Assembly: GCA_010015675.1 (NCBI GenBank)
Contig: ML977057.1
Coordinates: 1 to 64,000 of the forward strand
DNA: 64,000 bases
Direction of reading: 5' to 3'
Source of the DNA: Byssothecium circinans
Lineage: Eukaryota > Ascomycota > Dothideomycetes > Pleosporales > Massarinaceae
Shown here piece after piece: positions 22,463 to 35,950 of this stretch. Within the stretch, counting starts at the first letter, position 1, and each line of letters starts with the position of its first letter. The notes beneath the pieces were generated by a model. The model saw nothing but the letters and a program-made list of their open reading frames with translations, did not search any database and was not told where the DNA came from. The translations under genes were made by a program, and so were the position numbers.

Positions 22463-24387
22463 ATTGGATAATAGCCTGCGAGGCGTTGAATTGGTGGTGT
22501 TGAAGAATCAGGGCGAAGAGAACCTTTGGTTTGAATAGGGAATCTACGACGTCCCTTCCTCCTGTATTTATCCCCACTTACTTCCTTCATTAGGCACACA
22601 TCGGTTCACCGGTGGGGACCCGCTCGTCTCCACAATCGAAAGCCACGAGGCCTCTTGCAGAACCTAGAACTCAAAGTACTCATCGTCACCCAATCGAGGC
22701 CGCACTATGATGCCTGGATAATAGCACCGCTGCATGCTCTGACTCACATCGCTTGCTCGAGGCTGCCCCTTCCAGGCTCGCTAGTGTGGGCTCCACAGCA
22801 TGCTATGGGCAGAGCTAATGGAGGTGTGGTGCTAAGAGAACCACGCCTCCCCATTGCATGCAAACTCCTCACCGGAATTCAGAATGCAAGCATATTCTAG
22901 ATGGCCCCAATACGTCCTTCAACCCCCTGCATTGCAACGTCGTCAGGCGTCGAAAAAGTCAGATACCTCAGAGCAACTAAATCAATTACGTAGTGTCGCG
23001 CCGTGCCCTCGATATTTGAGGCAATGAAGGACCAACACTTCTATGGCGTGTGGATAGGTCTTCCCGCCCCAACTGTGCAGGCCGGAGTTCTGGAATGGTT
23101 GTTCCGATTCCAGGACGACTTCCTCTCGACGACGCCGCTACCATTCGACCAGAAGCCCAAAGGATCTTGTCGGTGTTGAAGCTCACCGACAAATCAACCT
23201 TCTCATCAAGGGAAACAAGGGGCAGCTGCCGGATACAGCGCACGACTGGAGAGATGTGGAAGTGATTGGCGAGCTGAGGATTTGGACTCGTGCATAGTGG
23301 TTGGTGATCTCTTCACCGGGACGCTGAAGGATCTGGGAAATGCGAGCTATTCATCCTTAGTCTGATCTGTTCTGCCTCTAGTTTCGGCTCCTGACGGTTA
23401 CGTCGTATATATATATATAACCACCATAGCAGACTTCTACGAATATTCCGCCCGACCCGCAACCACCTCACGCAACGGGTTCCCAACGCTGAAATCCCCG
23501 ACTACGCGAGCAAATCCTGGGGCTGGGGCGGGCTCGTTGTCGACTATTACCTCCCCAGGTGGGACGTCGTTTTGCGGTATTTGGGGAGTGTGAGGGTATG
23601 AGCCCGAGGTGGCGAGGGAGAGGGTAAGGGGGCTGGAGAGGGAGCTTCAGGTTGTGAGTATGGGGGTGGGGGCGGGATGCACAGGGGGGGAGGGGAGAGG
23701 GAGGAGAGGGGCGTGGTGGGTGTTTTGTGATGTGATGTGTGATGGCATCACTGATGGGATGGGATGGATGGATGAGTCGGTTGATGGGACTTGAAATGGG
23801 GATGGGATGAGATGAGAAAAAACGAGGCGAGACGGGGAAGTTATTCGAAAACCGCTTATGGCTTTATACCGGATACCATCCCATACCGTACATTACCATT
23901 CCCATTCCCGCCCTTCTGATTATCCCACACGACAAAGGGAAGAAGGAATAACGCCGAAGAGGAGTGAAAAGCTAACGTACAATACATGAGATGCAGTAAA
24001 TACTATGCATACACTACATGTTAGGTACAGTTATCGTGGGCCCCTAGATTCCTCCTAGATGCCCCCCCTAATTCCCATGCACACGGATCGGTCCCATCTC
24101 AGCCACCTGGTAGGAAAAGTAGAGTAGGGTAGACAAACGACATAGATGGTTGACAAAAGAGAGAAGCTTGGCATGCCGCTGGGAAAAGGCTGGTGGTCGA
24201 GACTTGGAAAGTTGGCAACTCAGCGTGGACTGCGAGCCTCGCTGATGTGTCGCAGGGTGCGCACTTCCAGCTAAACGCTTGCTTAAAGAGATATTCCCTC
24301 GCGTTGTCGCAGAGCAGACGAACAGTAAGAAAGAACTTGAAAGCGAATGCGGAATCAAGTAGGCGCAAAGCCCGTTTACACTTGGCT
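22463..24387. other. Intergenic, about 1.9 kb, with a G-rich strand segment
   Basis: No credible gene. A short TATATA tract is near 23406. From about 23570 to 23830 the plus strand is strongly purine/G-rich, including GGGATG- and GGATG-type runs and a G-quadruplex-like cluster. Confidence 0.55.
23662..23690 (+). other. Potential G-quadruplex motif
   Basis: Four G-runs (5, 5, 3 and 7 G) separated by loops of 1, 1 and 7 bases, followed by further GGGG and GGG runs. The pattern fits the usual G3+N1-7 rule. Whether it folds is untested. Confidence 0.55.
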
Positions 24388-25486
24388 CTACACTTGACTC
24401 ACTCTGGCACGCTTCCTGCTGCTTCCAGGCACGACCGCCGGCCCCCTATGCGTCGTATCGCCATCGCCACCACGTCCACGGCCCTTCTCATGCTGGTCAA
24501 GCACCAGCTGCAGCACATCATACGAGAACTGCGGGAACTCGAGACACATGGCCCTGAACTCTGGCTCGGCCTCGTGGCGTAGGCTGAAAGAACGTGTGGC
24601 CCAGAAAGCGGCGACGGGCTTGCGGATGGTGTTGTCCTCGGGGTTACTCTCCTTGTATACGTAGCGTGCGTATGCGAGCTCGCCCTTTGCGGTAGATGCT
24701 GTGCGGTGGATCTTGGAGTGTGCGAGGGACTTGAGGTTCGGGAGTTGGAGACGGTCGGCGAGCGTGTAGATTCTAGCGTGAACTAGCAGACCGAGGCCTT
24801 CGTCGTCGCTGGGGGGTAGGCGCGGGTCTTTCTCGAGAGGGGCGTCGCGTGCGGAGGTTGTCTTCTTAGGGAAGTATTCGCCTGTGTAGAGGTATTCAAT
24901 CACGGATCCCATGGCGTCGGTGTCGACGTCGGACATGATGATTTGCCGGGCCTACATAAGTCAGTCCACCGAGTAGACGATATGTGTGCTGGTGCCTTCT
25001 TACACTTCCTGGCGCAAAAGCCTCCACCTGCTCGGCGAAGACGGGCGCCTTGATCAGGACGGCCTGGTGGGCAGAGTATGTGGTTCGATTCTCCCCAGTC
25101 CCGACGACAACCTCGACGATCGGGCTCTTCATCAAGCTAAAGCATGATTAGCTGAATGTTCCATAGCCTTCCACGACATCTTCTTTTGGATGAAGAAGCT
25201 GGTGGGGGCGATTTGTGCAGAGGTGAGCTTGCATCCCTCACACGTCGAGCGCACAGGCAATTATCATCCCAATTGCAGTCGCATGGTTCTTGGGACCATA
25301 ATTAAAACACGTAGGATTGGAAGTTACTTGCTCAGAGAACAGCACCAGCTTGGGCACCTCAGGCTCCATCTCAGTTAGACCAGTATCTTCACCCGCACCA
25401 GCGCCAGCATCACCGGCACCCTCACCCATCTCGACATCACCCGCAGGCATCTCCTCAATTGGAGTCTGGTTCTCAATGTCCGCCAT
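24388..25486 (-). CDS. BTB/POZ-domain protein
   Basis: Three exons are proposed: 25311-25486, 25004-25136 and 24388-24951, giving 290 aa. An acidic Met/Glu/Gly/Ala-rich N-terminus (MADIENQTPIEEMPAGDVEM) precedes a BTB fold: SPIVEVVVGTG, TYSAHQAVLIKAPVFAEQVE, then DAMGSVIEYLYTGEYFP. A helical region follows, with a basic nuclear-like tail (SSRKRARVSQV). Such fungal BTB proteins may be Cullin-3 adaptors or scaffolds; the role is unknown. The donor of exon 1 is tentative: the better-looking GTAACT at 25327 gives the wrong phase, whereas GTGTTT at 25310 keeps it. The second intron (GTAAGA, phase 0) is solid. Confidence 0.8.
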
Positions 25487-26335
25487 CGCGCTTTTGTGTA
25501 GAAAGGAGAAGTTATTGAGGCTGCGCGTAGGTGGTAGGAGCTATCGCCTGAGCTCTTGCCAGCAGGACGCAGATGGAAGATGAGTGTGAGCGAGCGCAAG
25601 CGCAAGCGCAACTGAAAGCGATGGGGGGTGAAATAGAGGTTAGTGAGTGAATGGGTGATGTGTGAGGCGGCCTCGAGACGTTTCTTACATGGTGATGGGC
25701 ATAATTGGAGAGGTTGGATGGTGGCTGGTTGCCGGGGAAAGAGCTCTCCACGCCTGAGCTTCGTACCTGCATAAGCGGAACGATCCATCGCTAGCGCCAA
25801 TTCTGGCATCCGAGCTCCCGCCTCCCACCATTCCAAACGTCCCATCTCTCACCATGTTCTCTACGGATAGATTACGTGAAGTTCTTTATCCTACAGTGCT
25901 ATCAAACATAAGTTTAATTACCTACTCCCTGACCAAATATGCACGTGTCCCACCCGTGGATACATATGTATTGCCTCCCTTTGGTTGATATGACATCGGA
26001 AGCTTCGAGAGACGTTTCCAGTCGTAGGTCAATGATTAAACGAAGCAAGTAGTATTGATATACCCGTTCCTGGAAACATCATGGTCTTTCCCAATCCGAT
26101 GCTCGCCATACACCATTCCTTTGTTACCACCTGGGCCCTTTGTGCTACCATATGTCCCGACCCAAGGGCTCGACCTAGGGGCTACGAGGCCAAAATGCCA
26201 CCGAATGCCCGCGCACGCCTTTCGATCTCTTCACCAGAGCCTGAAGCTGCTACTACAATCATGCTGATGCAATGGACGGCACAGTGCATTGCCATCGACC
26301 AAATTGCTCCTGGAAATCTCTACAACGTCTAACAG
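25487..26335. other. Intergenic, possibly holding upstream exons of the membrane-protein gene
   Basis: No protein-like stretch is convincing here. The gene at 26336 needs at least one earlier exon ending in phase 1. A donor GTGCAT near 26284 would make a typical 52-nt intron, but I could not find an in-phase start. Confidence 0.4.
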
Positions 26336-27313
26336 GAATAGAAGCACCTCCATTACTCCCAAATCCTGAGCTTTCGGGCATTGGAGTAAGCTCACAATCA
26401 ATCAAATGTCCAGTCATCAGTTAAGCTAAACATTGCAGGTTATCCTTGGCTTCTCCATCACAGCATACATTACTGTCTTCCTTCTCGCCTTCCATTACCT
26501 TACGGTATACGATCCTCATCGCCTCAATGGTCATGGTGTCGAACACGTCAATCCCATCGACCAGGGCCTCCTCACTTTCAACTATAGCACACTGTAACCA
26601 CCATCAACCCTCCATCCTATTCTCTAGAGCCTGCAGTACAGCCCACAATGACAATGACAACACTTCGACGCACTCAGACCACTCCTCACGCACTTCCATA
26701 GATATCCCACCACCCATAACCCCTCGATCGCCCTTTCGGCCACCAAACCCGACATCCCGTTCCCAAACGCCGAACCTCCCCTCCACACAAAGATCCAGAT
26801 CATTCTTCCCTCCTCTGCCACACCATCCATACCATTCATTTGTCTCGTATTCCTGGTACAGAGACCACCTGTCACTTCAAATCTGCCAGCTCATCATGGT
26901 ATGCCCAACCCATACCTTCCTCTGCTTTTTCTACCAGAACATACATAATGACCAATCCACAGCTAGGCATCTTCATCCTCTCAATCCAAGACCTGGCAAT
27001 CAACGTCCTCGGCGTCAGTGCACTGCTCCGTTCCCGCGTCTTCCTCATCTGGATCTTCGCCATGGTTCCATTCTCCTCTCTCCTTCATCTCGCATTCTGG
27101 TACCTCGGCGCCACCGTTCTCTTACATTACCCTCGATTGAACGATTGGCTCCATGGAAGAGGACGGTTCTCGTACATGGGGGAGAGGAAGCAATGGATCT
27201 TGAGAATCACGGCGGGGGAATGGGTGTTTTGGGTGATTAGGTTTCTGTTGAAGGGTGGTTTGATGGTTTTAACTTTTTCATTAGCCAGGGGTTGGCGGGC
27301 CCGAAACCTTTGA
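26336..27313 (+). CDS. Fungal integral membrane protein (partly resolved multi-exon gene)
   Basis: Supported pieces are 26336-26385 (ending ELSGIG), then after a 53-nt intron 26439 onward (VILGFSITAYITVFLLAFHY), and later, across a 66-nt intron (26899-26964), LSLQICQLIM joined to LGIFILSIQDLAINVLG, running to TGA at 27313. These contain several hydrophobic helices. The layout GIGV..GF..TAY followed by LS.QDLA.....LL resembles a widespread unnamed family of fungal multi-pass membrane proteins (from memory). The first and the middle exon boundaries (about 26505-26640) remain open, because the two halves lie in different frames. The function is unknown. Confidence 0.5.
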
Positions 27314-27755
27314 TTTATGAAGAGCTTTCGGGGAATTGAAGGTGGAATACTAACGATAGGATAAGCAGAGGGGTAACTACATGTGCTTTGTTCCTTTGAC
27401 TTGCACATGAATAGTCTGTAGAAGGAACATGATAGGCAAGACGTCTACGACTGAGGCAGGCTCTTCCCAGAGGCTATGTTGTTGAGGAGGCCAGTTATGA
27501 AACTTTGGGTTATGCTGTAGGTAAATGTTTACAGACTGTTGCATATATCGATAATTACAATCTATCTGCTTCTGTACAAATCAACGTCCTCTGTGAGACG
27601 AGAGCATGTTAAAATGTGGTGGTGGTCATAGCGCCTCGGCAAAACGTAATCCCTGCTCGTGCTAAATAGAAAATATTCAAACAGCAGCCCATATCGATAG
27701 CCACTCCACCGAACTTTCACGACGCCCCACGACTTTCGCTCTCAACGACAACAAT
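27314..27755. other. Intergenic, upstream of NOG1
   Basis: About 440 bp with no gene seen. It should contain the NOG1 promoter and the 3' flank of the membrane-protein gene. Confidence 0.6.
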
Positions 27756-29912
27756 ATGAGCAAAACTCAATGGAAGGATATTCCTGTGGTCCCCACATCG
27801 CAGGAATTCCTCGATATTGTGCTGTCCCGCACGTATGTACTCTAGCCTTCTGCCCGCCGTCTCACCGCGGGGCTGTGATAAACTTTGAAGACGGAACGAT
27901 GTCTAACAAGTGAATAGACAGAGGCGTTTACCCACGCAAATACGAGCCGGGTTCAAGATTAGTCGTATTCGAGCATTCTACACACGAAAAGTCAAGTACA
28001 CCGCCGAAACCTTCACCGAGCGCATCTCGGCTACGATTCAGGCATTCCCTCGCCTTCAAGATATCCACCCGTTCCATCGCGATCTTCTCAACACTCTATA
28101 CGATGCAGACCACTTCAGAATAGCTTTGGGTCAGCTGAACACGGCGAAGTCATTGATCGAAGCTGTCTCGCGAGACTATGTGCGCTTGATCAAGTATGGA
28201 CAGTCCCTGTTCCAGTGCAAGCAGCTCAAGCGCGCTGCATTGGGTCGCATGGCCACTATCTGCAGGCGCCTCAAAGATCCGCTTGTGTATTTGGAGCAAG
28301 TGCGCCAGCATTTGGGCCGTCTCCCTTCGATCGACCCCAACACGCGTACGCTTGTCATCTGCGGATACCCGAATGTCGGAAAATCTTCCTTCTTAAAGGG
28401 CATCTCGAGGGCCGATGTCGATGTTCAGCCGTACGCTTTCACAACGAAGAGTTTGTTTGTAGGCCACTTCGACTACAAGATGTTGCGGTTCCAAGCAATC
28501 GACACGCCTGGTATTCTGGACCACCCACTTGAGGAGATGAATACAATTGAGCACCAGAGTATCTGCGCTATTGCTCATCTTCGCGCAGCTGTCATGTACT
28601 TTATGGACTTGTCTGAACAATGCGGATATTCAGTATCTGCACAGATCTCGCTCTTCAATTCGATGTAAGCCTCGGAAGACTGGTCTATTCAACGAGCTGC
28701 AGCTAATTCTTCATAGCAAACCTCTGTTCGCCAACAAGCTTGTCTTCATTGTCATCAACAAGATCGATCTGATGCGCCCCGAAGATTTGGACCCTGAAAC
28801 CCAAGAGCAGCTCCAGGGCATGCTCAAATCCGGCGAGGTCGAACTTCTCCAGCTCTCGTGCGCGACAACTGAAGGCGTAATGAACGTCCGAAACGCTGCA
28901 TGTGACCGACTACTAGCTGCCCGTAATGCTGAGAAGCTCAAGGCAGGCACGAACAGCTCTGGTGAACCAAACGGACGTCTCGGCGACCTTCTCCGAAGGA
29001 TCCACGTTGCTCAGCCGATGGGTGGTGTCGTCCGCGAGACTTCTATTCCGGAGGCTATCAAGAACAGGAAGAAGTACGACCCGAACGATCCCGAACGACC
29101 CAAGCTAGAGCGCGATATTGAAGAAGAGGAGGGTGGTGCAGGTGTCTACAACTTCAACATGCGCAAAAACTACCTCCTAGAGAACCCTGACTGGAAAGAG
29201 GACCGTATTCCGGAAGTGTTCGAAGGAAGGAACGTGTACGACTTCATCGATCCCGACATTGAGGCCAAGCTTGCAGCGCTCGAGGAAGAGGAGGAGCGTT
29301 TGGAAGCTGAAGGCTTCTACGAGTCCGACGACGATGTTGAAGACGCAGAGGAAGCAGATATCCGCTACAAAGCCGAGCTGATCCGCGAAAAGCGCCAGCT
29401 CATCCGCAACGAAGCCAAGATGCGCAAGTCGCTCAAGAACCGCGCCATGATCCCCCGTTCCGCCAAAGCCCAGAAACTCTCAAAGATGGAATCCCATCTT
29501 GAATCGCTTGGTTTCGACACCGACAAAGTCGCAGCACGTGCGCGCAGCCAGAGCCGTGGCCGCACTGCCCTTCGTGCTCGTTCAGAAGGCGTCGATGCAG
29601 ATGCTATGGAGATTGATACGCCCAAGGCGGCGTTTGAGCGTGCCAAGAGCCGCGCTAGGAGCCAGAGCACGAATAGGAGGACGGACGGTGTTGTTGATGA
29701 GACGGCGAGGTCGAATGCGGAGAGGTTGGCTAAGTTGGGTCAGAAGAAGATGAACCGGATGGCGAGGCAGGGTGAGGCGGATAGGCACCAGACTGGGTCG
29801 CTGATCAAGCATTTGGTAAGTCTTCTCATTCTTCAAACTCTCTGTGTTGAATATATACTGATGTTTGCAGGTCACTGGAAAGCGTGGTATGGGCAAGACG
29901 AACAGGCGATAA
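27756..29912 (+). CDS. NOG1: Nucleolar GTP-binding protein 1 (ribosome assembly)
   Basis: Four exons: 27756-27832, 27918-28664, 28717-29815 and 29871-29912, with introns of 85, 52 and 55 nt, giving 654 aa. The GTPase motifs of the Obg/Nog1 family are clear: G1 GYPNVGKSS (about 175-182), G3 DTPGIL and G4 NKIDLM. The N-terminal helical domain starts [20 protein letters not shown]. The C-terminal half is acidic then basic, with [19 protein letters not shown] stretches, and ends [11 protein letters not shown] after the last splice. Nog1 binds pre-60S particles in the nucleolus and nucleus and is needed for 27S pre-rRNA processing. Length and all motifs match the family. Confidence 0.96.
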
Positions 29913-30565
29913 AAAGGTCGAGGTCGACCAAAGCAATTCTGCGAGCATCTTTTGGCGTCGGCGGCGTTTGGGAGTTGGCCTGGTCGATACCATCTTTCAC
30001 CTAGCCAGGACATGGTCCTCGATGGAGAGAAAGTGGAAGGATAGTTTTGCTAGCCGTAACATATTCCCCACGCAACAGTGGTTACATACAATGGAAAAGC
30101 ATCATGATTCATCAAATCACCACATAGACTGACGCCCATGTTTGTTTCCTGATAATTATATTGATTTCGCACTTCTTCGTCGTCGATCGTACATGCACCA
30201 CCGTTGCCAGCAGACAAAAGATAAAATGCCGCAACGCAACCCAACGCAACCCAGCCCAGTCAAGTCCTGATTTGAAAAACGCCATTTCTAGTCTTCCAAA
30301 GCCAAAGCACATCGTTACCGAGAGTATACACCGGGCGTCGGTATCAAGGCCTTTTTATATGGTACAAATGTTGTAGCGTAGCTACCGTGAAGAGTGGTGA
30401 GCTATAAAGCGAGGAGGAGAAAAAAAAATCCGGGGATAATAATGCAGGAAAGTAGGATTCTTTGGGGGTTTGAAGAGAAGGATGGACGGATGCTTGGGGG
30501 TGGTTTTCTCGGGGAGGGGTATGCGGGTGGCTAGAAAGGGCGGGAAGGGGAATTTTCGCTCGGTT
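29913..30565. other. Intergenic between convergent NOG1 and TIM23
   Basis: About 650 bp of shared 3' flank. It contains an A-rich run near 30420 and CAACGCAACCC-type short repeats near 30236. No gene is seen. Confidence 0.6.
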
Positions 30566-31362
30566 TTAATCGCTCTCGAAGTACACTTTTCGGAAGAGCT
30601 GGCGTGAGAATTAGCACAATACTCCAGAATCCCAACGTTGAAACCATAAAGAGGAAAGCGTGTGTGTGTAGAAGTTTGGACTTACCGCCCATGAACCCGC
30701 CACACTCGCAACAATCCCCGAACTAATCATCATCGGCCTCACCCCCCTTGTACTCTTAAATATCGCACCACTCGCCGCACCCGCCAGCACGCTGTTCGTC
30801 ATATCATGCTTGCCCCGATAATGCCCAATCGTGCTATTAATCCCATTATAAACCATGGCGACGACGCCAGCCGAGTTCCCCAAAAACGGGCCTCTCCTCG
30901 TCACGGCGTTGAGCACGCCATTGAGCCGTAACCGCGGCGGCATCGTTGCAGGGTTCTTCTGCAGGCCCTCAGCGAGGCCCCATGCACCGCCTACTGCCAG
31001 CGCGGACAGGTACGAGATGCCCGTGCCGTAGCAGAGGTCGTCTGACCAGCCGCGCGAGGGAAGGGCGGATTGGGAGCCGGGGAGGTCGGAGAGGACCGAG
31101 TCTTCGAGTTGGAGGTAGTCGAGGGTGTTTTGGTCGATGCCGGCGAGTGGGTGGAGTTGTGTGGGGTCGAGGATGAAGTCTGAGGGGTTTTGGATGGCCG
31201 TGTTGGGGTCGAAGGGTGCGGGTGTGAAGTTGTCGTGGGGTTCTTGGGTTGGGGCCGTGGCTGTTGAGGTCGACTTGCGGCCGGTGAGTGTGTCCCAGCT
31301 GCTTTCTATTAGCATTTGTCTTGTCAAGGGGTCATCGGGAATCATGGGCCGTACATCGTCAT
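30566..31362 (-). CDS. TIM23: Mitochondrial import inner-membrane translocase TIM23
   Basis: Proposed exons are 31355-31362, 30686-31298 and 30566-30598, with introns of 56 and 87 nt, giving 217 aa. The first coding exon has only 8 nt. Joined in phase 2 it gives MTIWDTLTGRKST, which fits fungal Tim23 starts. The middle holds the intermembrane-space region (DPNTAIQNPSDFILDPTQL, HPLAGID), then the Tim17/22/23 membrane domain with Gly-rich helices (SALAVGGAWGLAEGL, SVLAGAASGAIF). The end is LFRKVYFESD. Tim23 is the core of the presequence translocase. A longer reading starting upstream in the intron (frame open to 31423) lacks family character. Confidence 0.92.
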
Positions 31363-31779
31363 CTTGAAGATGTGGAGCTGTGTGGTGTAAAGAAATTGTC
31401 GAGAGTCGCGCAACCGCCTTCAAAGTTGCACAAGTTTCCTTAAACGCCCAGAATGCTTAGGGAAACACGGTAAAGAGATTAGAGAAGGGATTCTACACGG
31501 AAAAGTAGATGCGCAGGTGATGACGGCGGCGTGGATGGTCGTTGGCGTTCGTTGCAAGAGCCGCGAAGAAAGTTTTGGGCCAGGAGTGACGAACTAGAAA
31601 GAGCGCACGGGCCACTCCGCCCTCCGCTCATTCCCATTCCGAGCTCGGAAAGAGGCGCGCTGAGAGACATTTTTACGTTTTGACTTTCTTTTGCGATAGA
31701 TACGATACGCACTCGACACTGCAAAAGGACTGCGACACCCATTTAAGCCCGCGAGGAAAATTGAAAGCAAGGACCTAAA
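31363..31779. promoter_or_regulatory. Shared divergent intergenic region TIM23 / URA5
   Basis: 417 bp separate the two start codons, which point away from each other, so both promoters lie here. There is a T-rich stretch near 31670-31690 but no motif I can name with confidence. Confidence 0.5.
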
Positions 31780-32481
31780 ATGGCGTTACCCGAATACAAG
31801 CACAACTTCCTCAAAGACTGTGTATCTGCCGGGGCCCTCAAATTCGGCACCTTCACGCTGAAATCCAAGCGCATCTCGCCTTACTTCTTCAACGCCGGGC
31901 TGTTTCACCGCGCCGACCTCCTCCGCTCTATCTCAACCGCATACGCGCAGACGCTCAAGACGCACGCGGAATCCGACCCCTCGTTCCAATTCGACGTGCT
32001 CTTCGGCCCGGCATACAAAGGCATACCCCTCGCCGCAGCGACCGTCGACAAACTCGCCTCGCTCGACTTCCACACGTACGGCCAGAAGAGCTACAGCTTC
32101 AACCGCAAGGAAGCAAAGGACCACGGCGAGGGCGGGAATATCGTCGGCGCGTCGCTCAAGGGGCAGAAGATTGTGATTGTGGATGATGTGATTACGGCGG
32201 GGACGGCGATACGCGAGGCGATTGAGATTATCAAGAGGGAAGGGGGGGAGTTGGTGGGGATCGTGGTTGCGTTTGATCGGTTGGAGAAGGCGCCGAGTGC
32301 GACGGATAATGATGGGACGTCGCGACCGAGTGCGATTGGGGAGGTCAGGAGAACGTATGGGATTCCGGTGCTGGCTATCTTGACGCTGGATGATGTTGTC
32401 GAGTATTTGAAGGGCCTGGGCAGTGAGGAGGATGTGAAGAGGTTGGATGAGTATCGGGAAAAGTATCGGGCTAGTGATTAG
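31780..32481 (+). CDS. URA5: Orotate phosphoribosyltransferase
   Basis: Single exon of 233 aa, the usual length for the fungal enzyme. The PRPP-binding signature [13 protein letters not shown] lies at about 131-143. The family's N-terminal substrate region is also present ([20 protein letters not shown], and [14 protein letters not shown] at 72-85). It converts orotate and PRPP to orotidine monophosphate in de novo pyrimidine synthesis, acting as a cytosolic dimer. Codon use is strongly C-ending in the first two thirds and G-ending later. Confidence 0.97.
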   Translation: MALPEYKHNFLKDCVSAGALKFGTFTLKSKRISPYFFNAGLFHRADLLRSISTAYAQTLKTHAESDPSFQFDVLFGPAYKGIPLAAATVDKLASLDFHTYGQKSYSFNRKEAKDHGEGGNIVGASLKGQKIVIVDDVITAGTAIREAIEIIKREGGELVGIVVAFDRLEKAPSATDNDGTSRPSAIGEVRRTYGIPVLAILTLDDVVEYLKGLGSEEDVKRLDEYREKYRASD

Positions 32482-33498
32482 ATGGAGAATGGGATGGTGA
32501 TGATGCTATGATGGAGGACATTTTGCGGGACCGCAAGACTAGATGGGATGGGAGTGGATCGGTAGAGGGGAGTATGTTTGGTTTGGGGGTATTTCTTCAC
32601 CGACGTCTCGTTCCACTATACGTAGTTGGTATCTCGAGTTTCTTGTACTGCTGGCAGTCCTAACATGATTGTATGCGGAAATCGGCTCAAGTTGTTGCAC
32701 AGGAGAGCCATTGAGCATCGCCCCGCTGTACCTCGTTGGCTCTCAAACACAAGATGTTCCACTGCAATCGGAATGATGCAATATCGAGACCTGTTGCAGG
32801 TCCTCTTGAAAGTCCGTCGTTGGAAAAAGCCACAACCTTCCACGCATTTGGCATGGAGAGTCTCCAAAACAACTCAAGCCTTTCCATAATCACAACCACC
32901 ATGCCTGCAGAAAGGATTCAAGTATTCTGTGCAGAACGAGCATCGTGGGGTAAAGAATTGCCGACTCTGCCACCAAAATAAACGACGTCAATTCCAGTTT
33001 CGCATTTTAGTGGACGTCTCGCAGCCCTAGAGTTCCCCCGTACATGCCTGCAGCGCTTCTTCAATTTATGCAGCACACACTCCCCTCTTTTGCGTTACCG
33101 TGACCAATAAATAATGCCGGCCTTCCATATCCGGCTACGATGGAGCAACAATCCCTTGCTCACCCATACTGTATCCATGATCCCCATGCGCCCATCCGCC
33201 CCTCTTGGCAGCTTAGACGATGCTCGCCGGCCTAGTGGTCAAGGTGTCCTCCGCACCACGCATGAACGTTTGCTGAGGGCCAATTCTTCGCTTCTCCTAC
33301 CTTCTCTAGTTTGTCTTTTAAACATACCTTAGTGCTAGACGCTCATTTCTGGTCTGGATGTATAGGGCGGGTGCTTGCTGCTTGACCGAAACAGCGACGC
33401 TCCCGTCCTCGTGTCTCTGATCCCTCCTTCTTGCACGACCTCCTGCCTCCCACCTTCCGAAGCTTGGCTGCGTCCCTTCCGCTGTTAAACATACAGAC
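32482..33498. other. Intergenic, about 1 kb, nothing recognised
   Basis: Contains the URA5 3' flank and the mannosidase upstream region. Only short chance frames are present. Confidence 0.6.
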
Positions 33499-35451
<1,953 letters not shown>

Positions 35452-35729
35452 TTTGTAGGTGTCGATTACCAGCAAAGCGGGGATTGTTATATCAAGTCGT
35501 GGGAGAGGTCTTGGGGCTCCGATGCATAAAAAAGGAAAGCACTGGAGTGTTTTCGCATGATACCCATTGAGAGCAGAGAAGTCGCTCTTGTGTTATTCTT
35601 CCTGTGGCATTGTATGATAGATAAGGCGTCGGATACGCTTTGCATTAGCATCGGCGTTTTGAGCATGATTCATGGGAGTTTGTGGGAATTGTCTCTTGTT
35701 TTGTAGAAGAAGAGTAGAGTGGGAGCAGG
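35452..35729. other. 3' flank of the mannosidase gene
   Basis: Short intergenic stretch up to the inserted repeat. No separate feature is seen. Confidence 0.6.
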
Positions 35730-35950
35730 CACGCGATTGAAACAATTCGCCGCACACTCACAAACTTTACCTTATACTTACCTACACCCAACGAAGCCCT
35801 TTTAACCTCTTCTTACTCCTGCGTAATAGAGCAGGCCTAGCTTTACAATTCTATGTTTTGTTAAAGTAGAGAGTAATTAACGTATTAGTTATTGTAGGTA
35901 GTTTTTAGTGAGAGAGTATTATGTGTGCGGGGAATTCTTTCAACCGCGTG
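35730..35950. mobile_element. MITE-like non-autonomous element, copy B (complete, 221 bp)
   Basis: The two ends form an imperfect 28-bp inverted repeat, 25 of 28 matching: left CACGCGATTGAAACAATTCG, right read inverted CACGCGGTTGAAAGAATTCC, both continuing to CGCACAC or CCGCACAC. The element is flanked on both sides by GCAGG, which fits a 5-bp target-site duplication. It has no coding frame of note. The internal 191 bp repeat at window positions 1-191. It lies about 280 bp beyond the GH47 stop codon. The transposase superfamily is not assigned. Confidence 0.85.

Noticed and set aside
26446..27240. 264-codon continuous frame
   Set aside because: Most of it is out of frame with the better supported membrane-protein exons. 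Only the part before 26898 may be shared with them.
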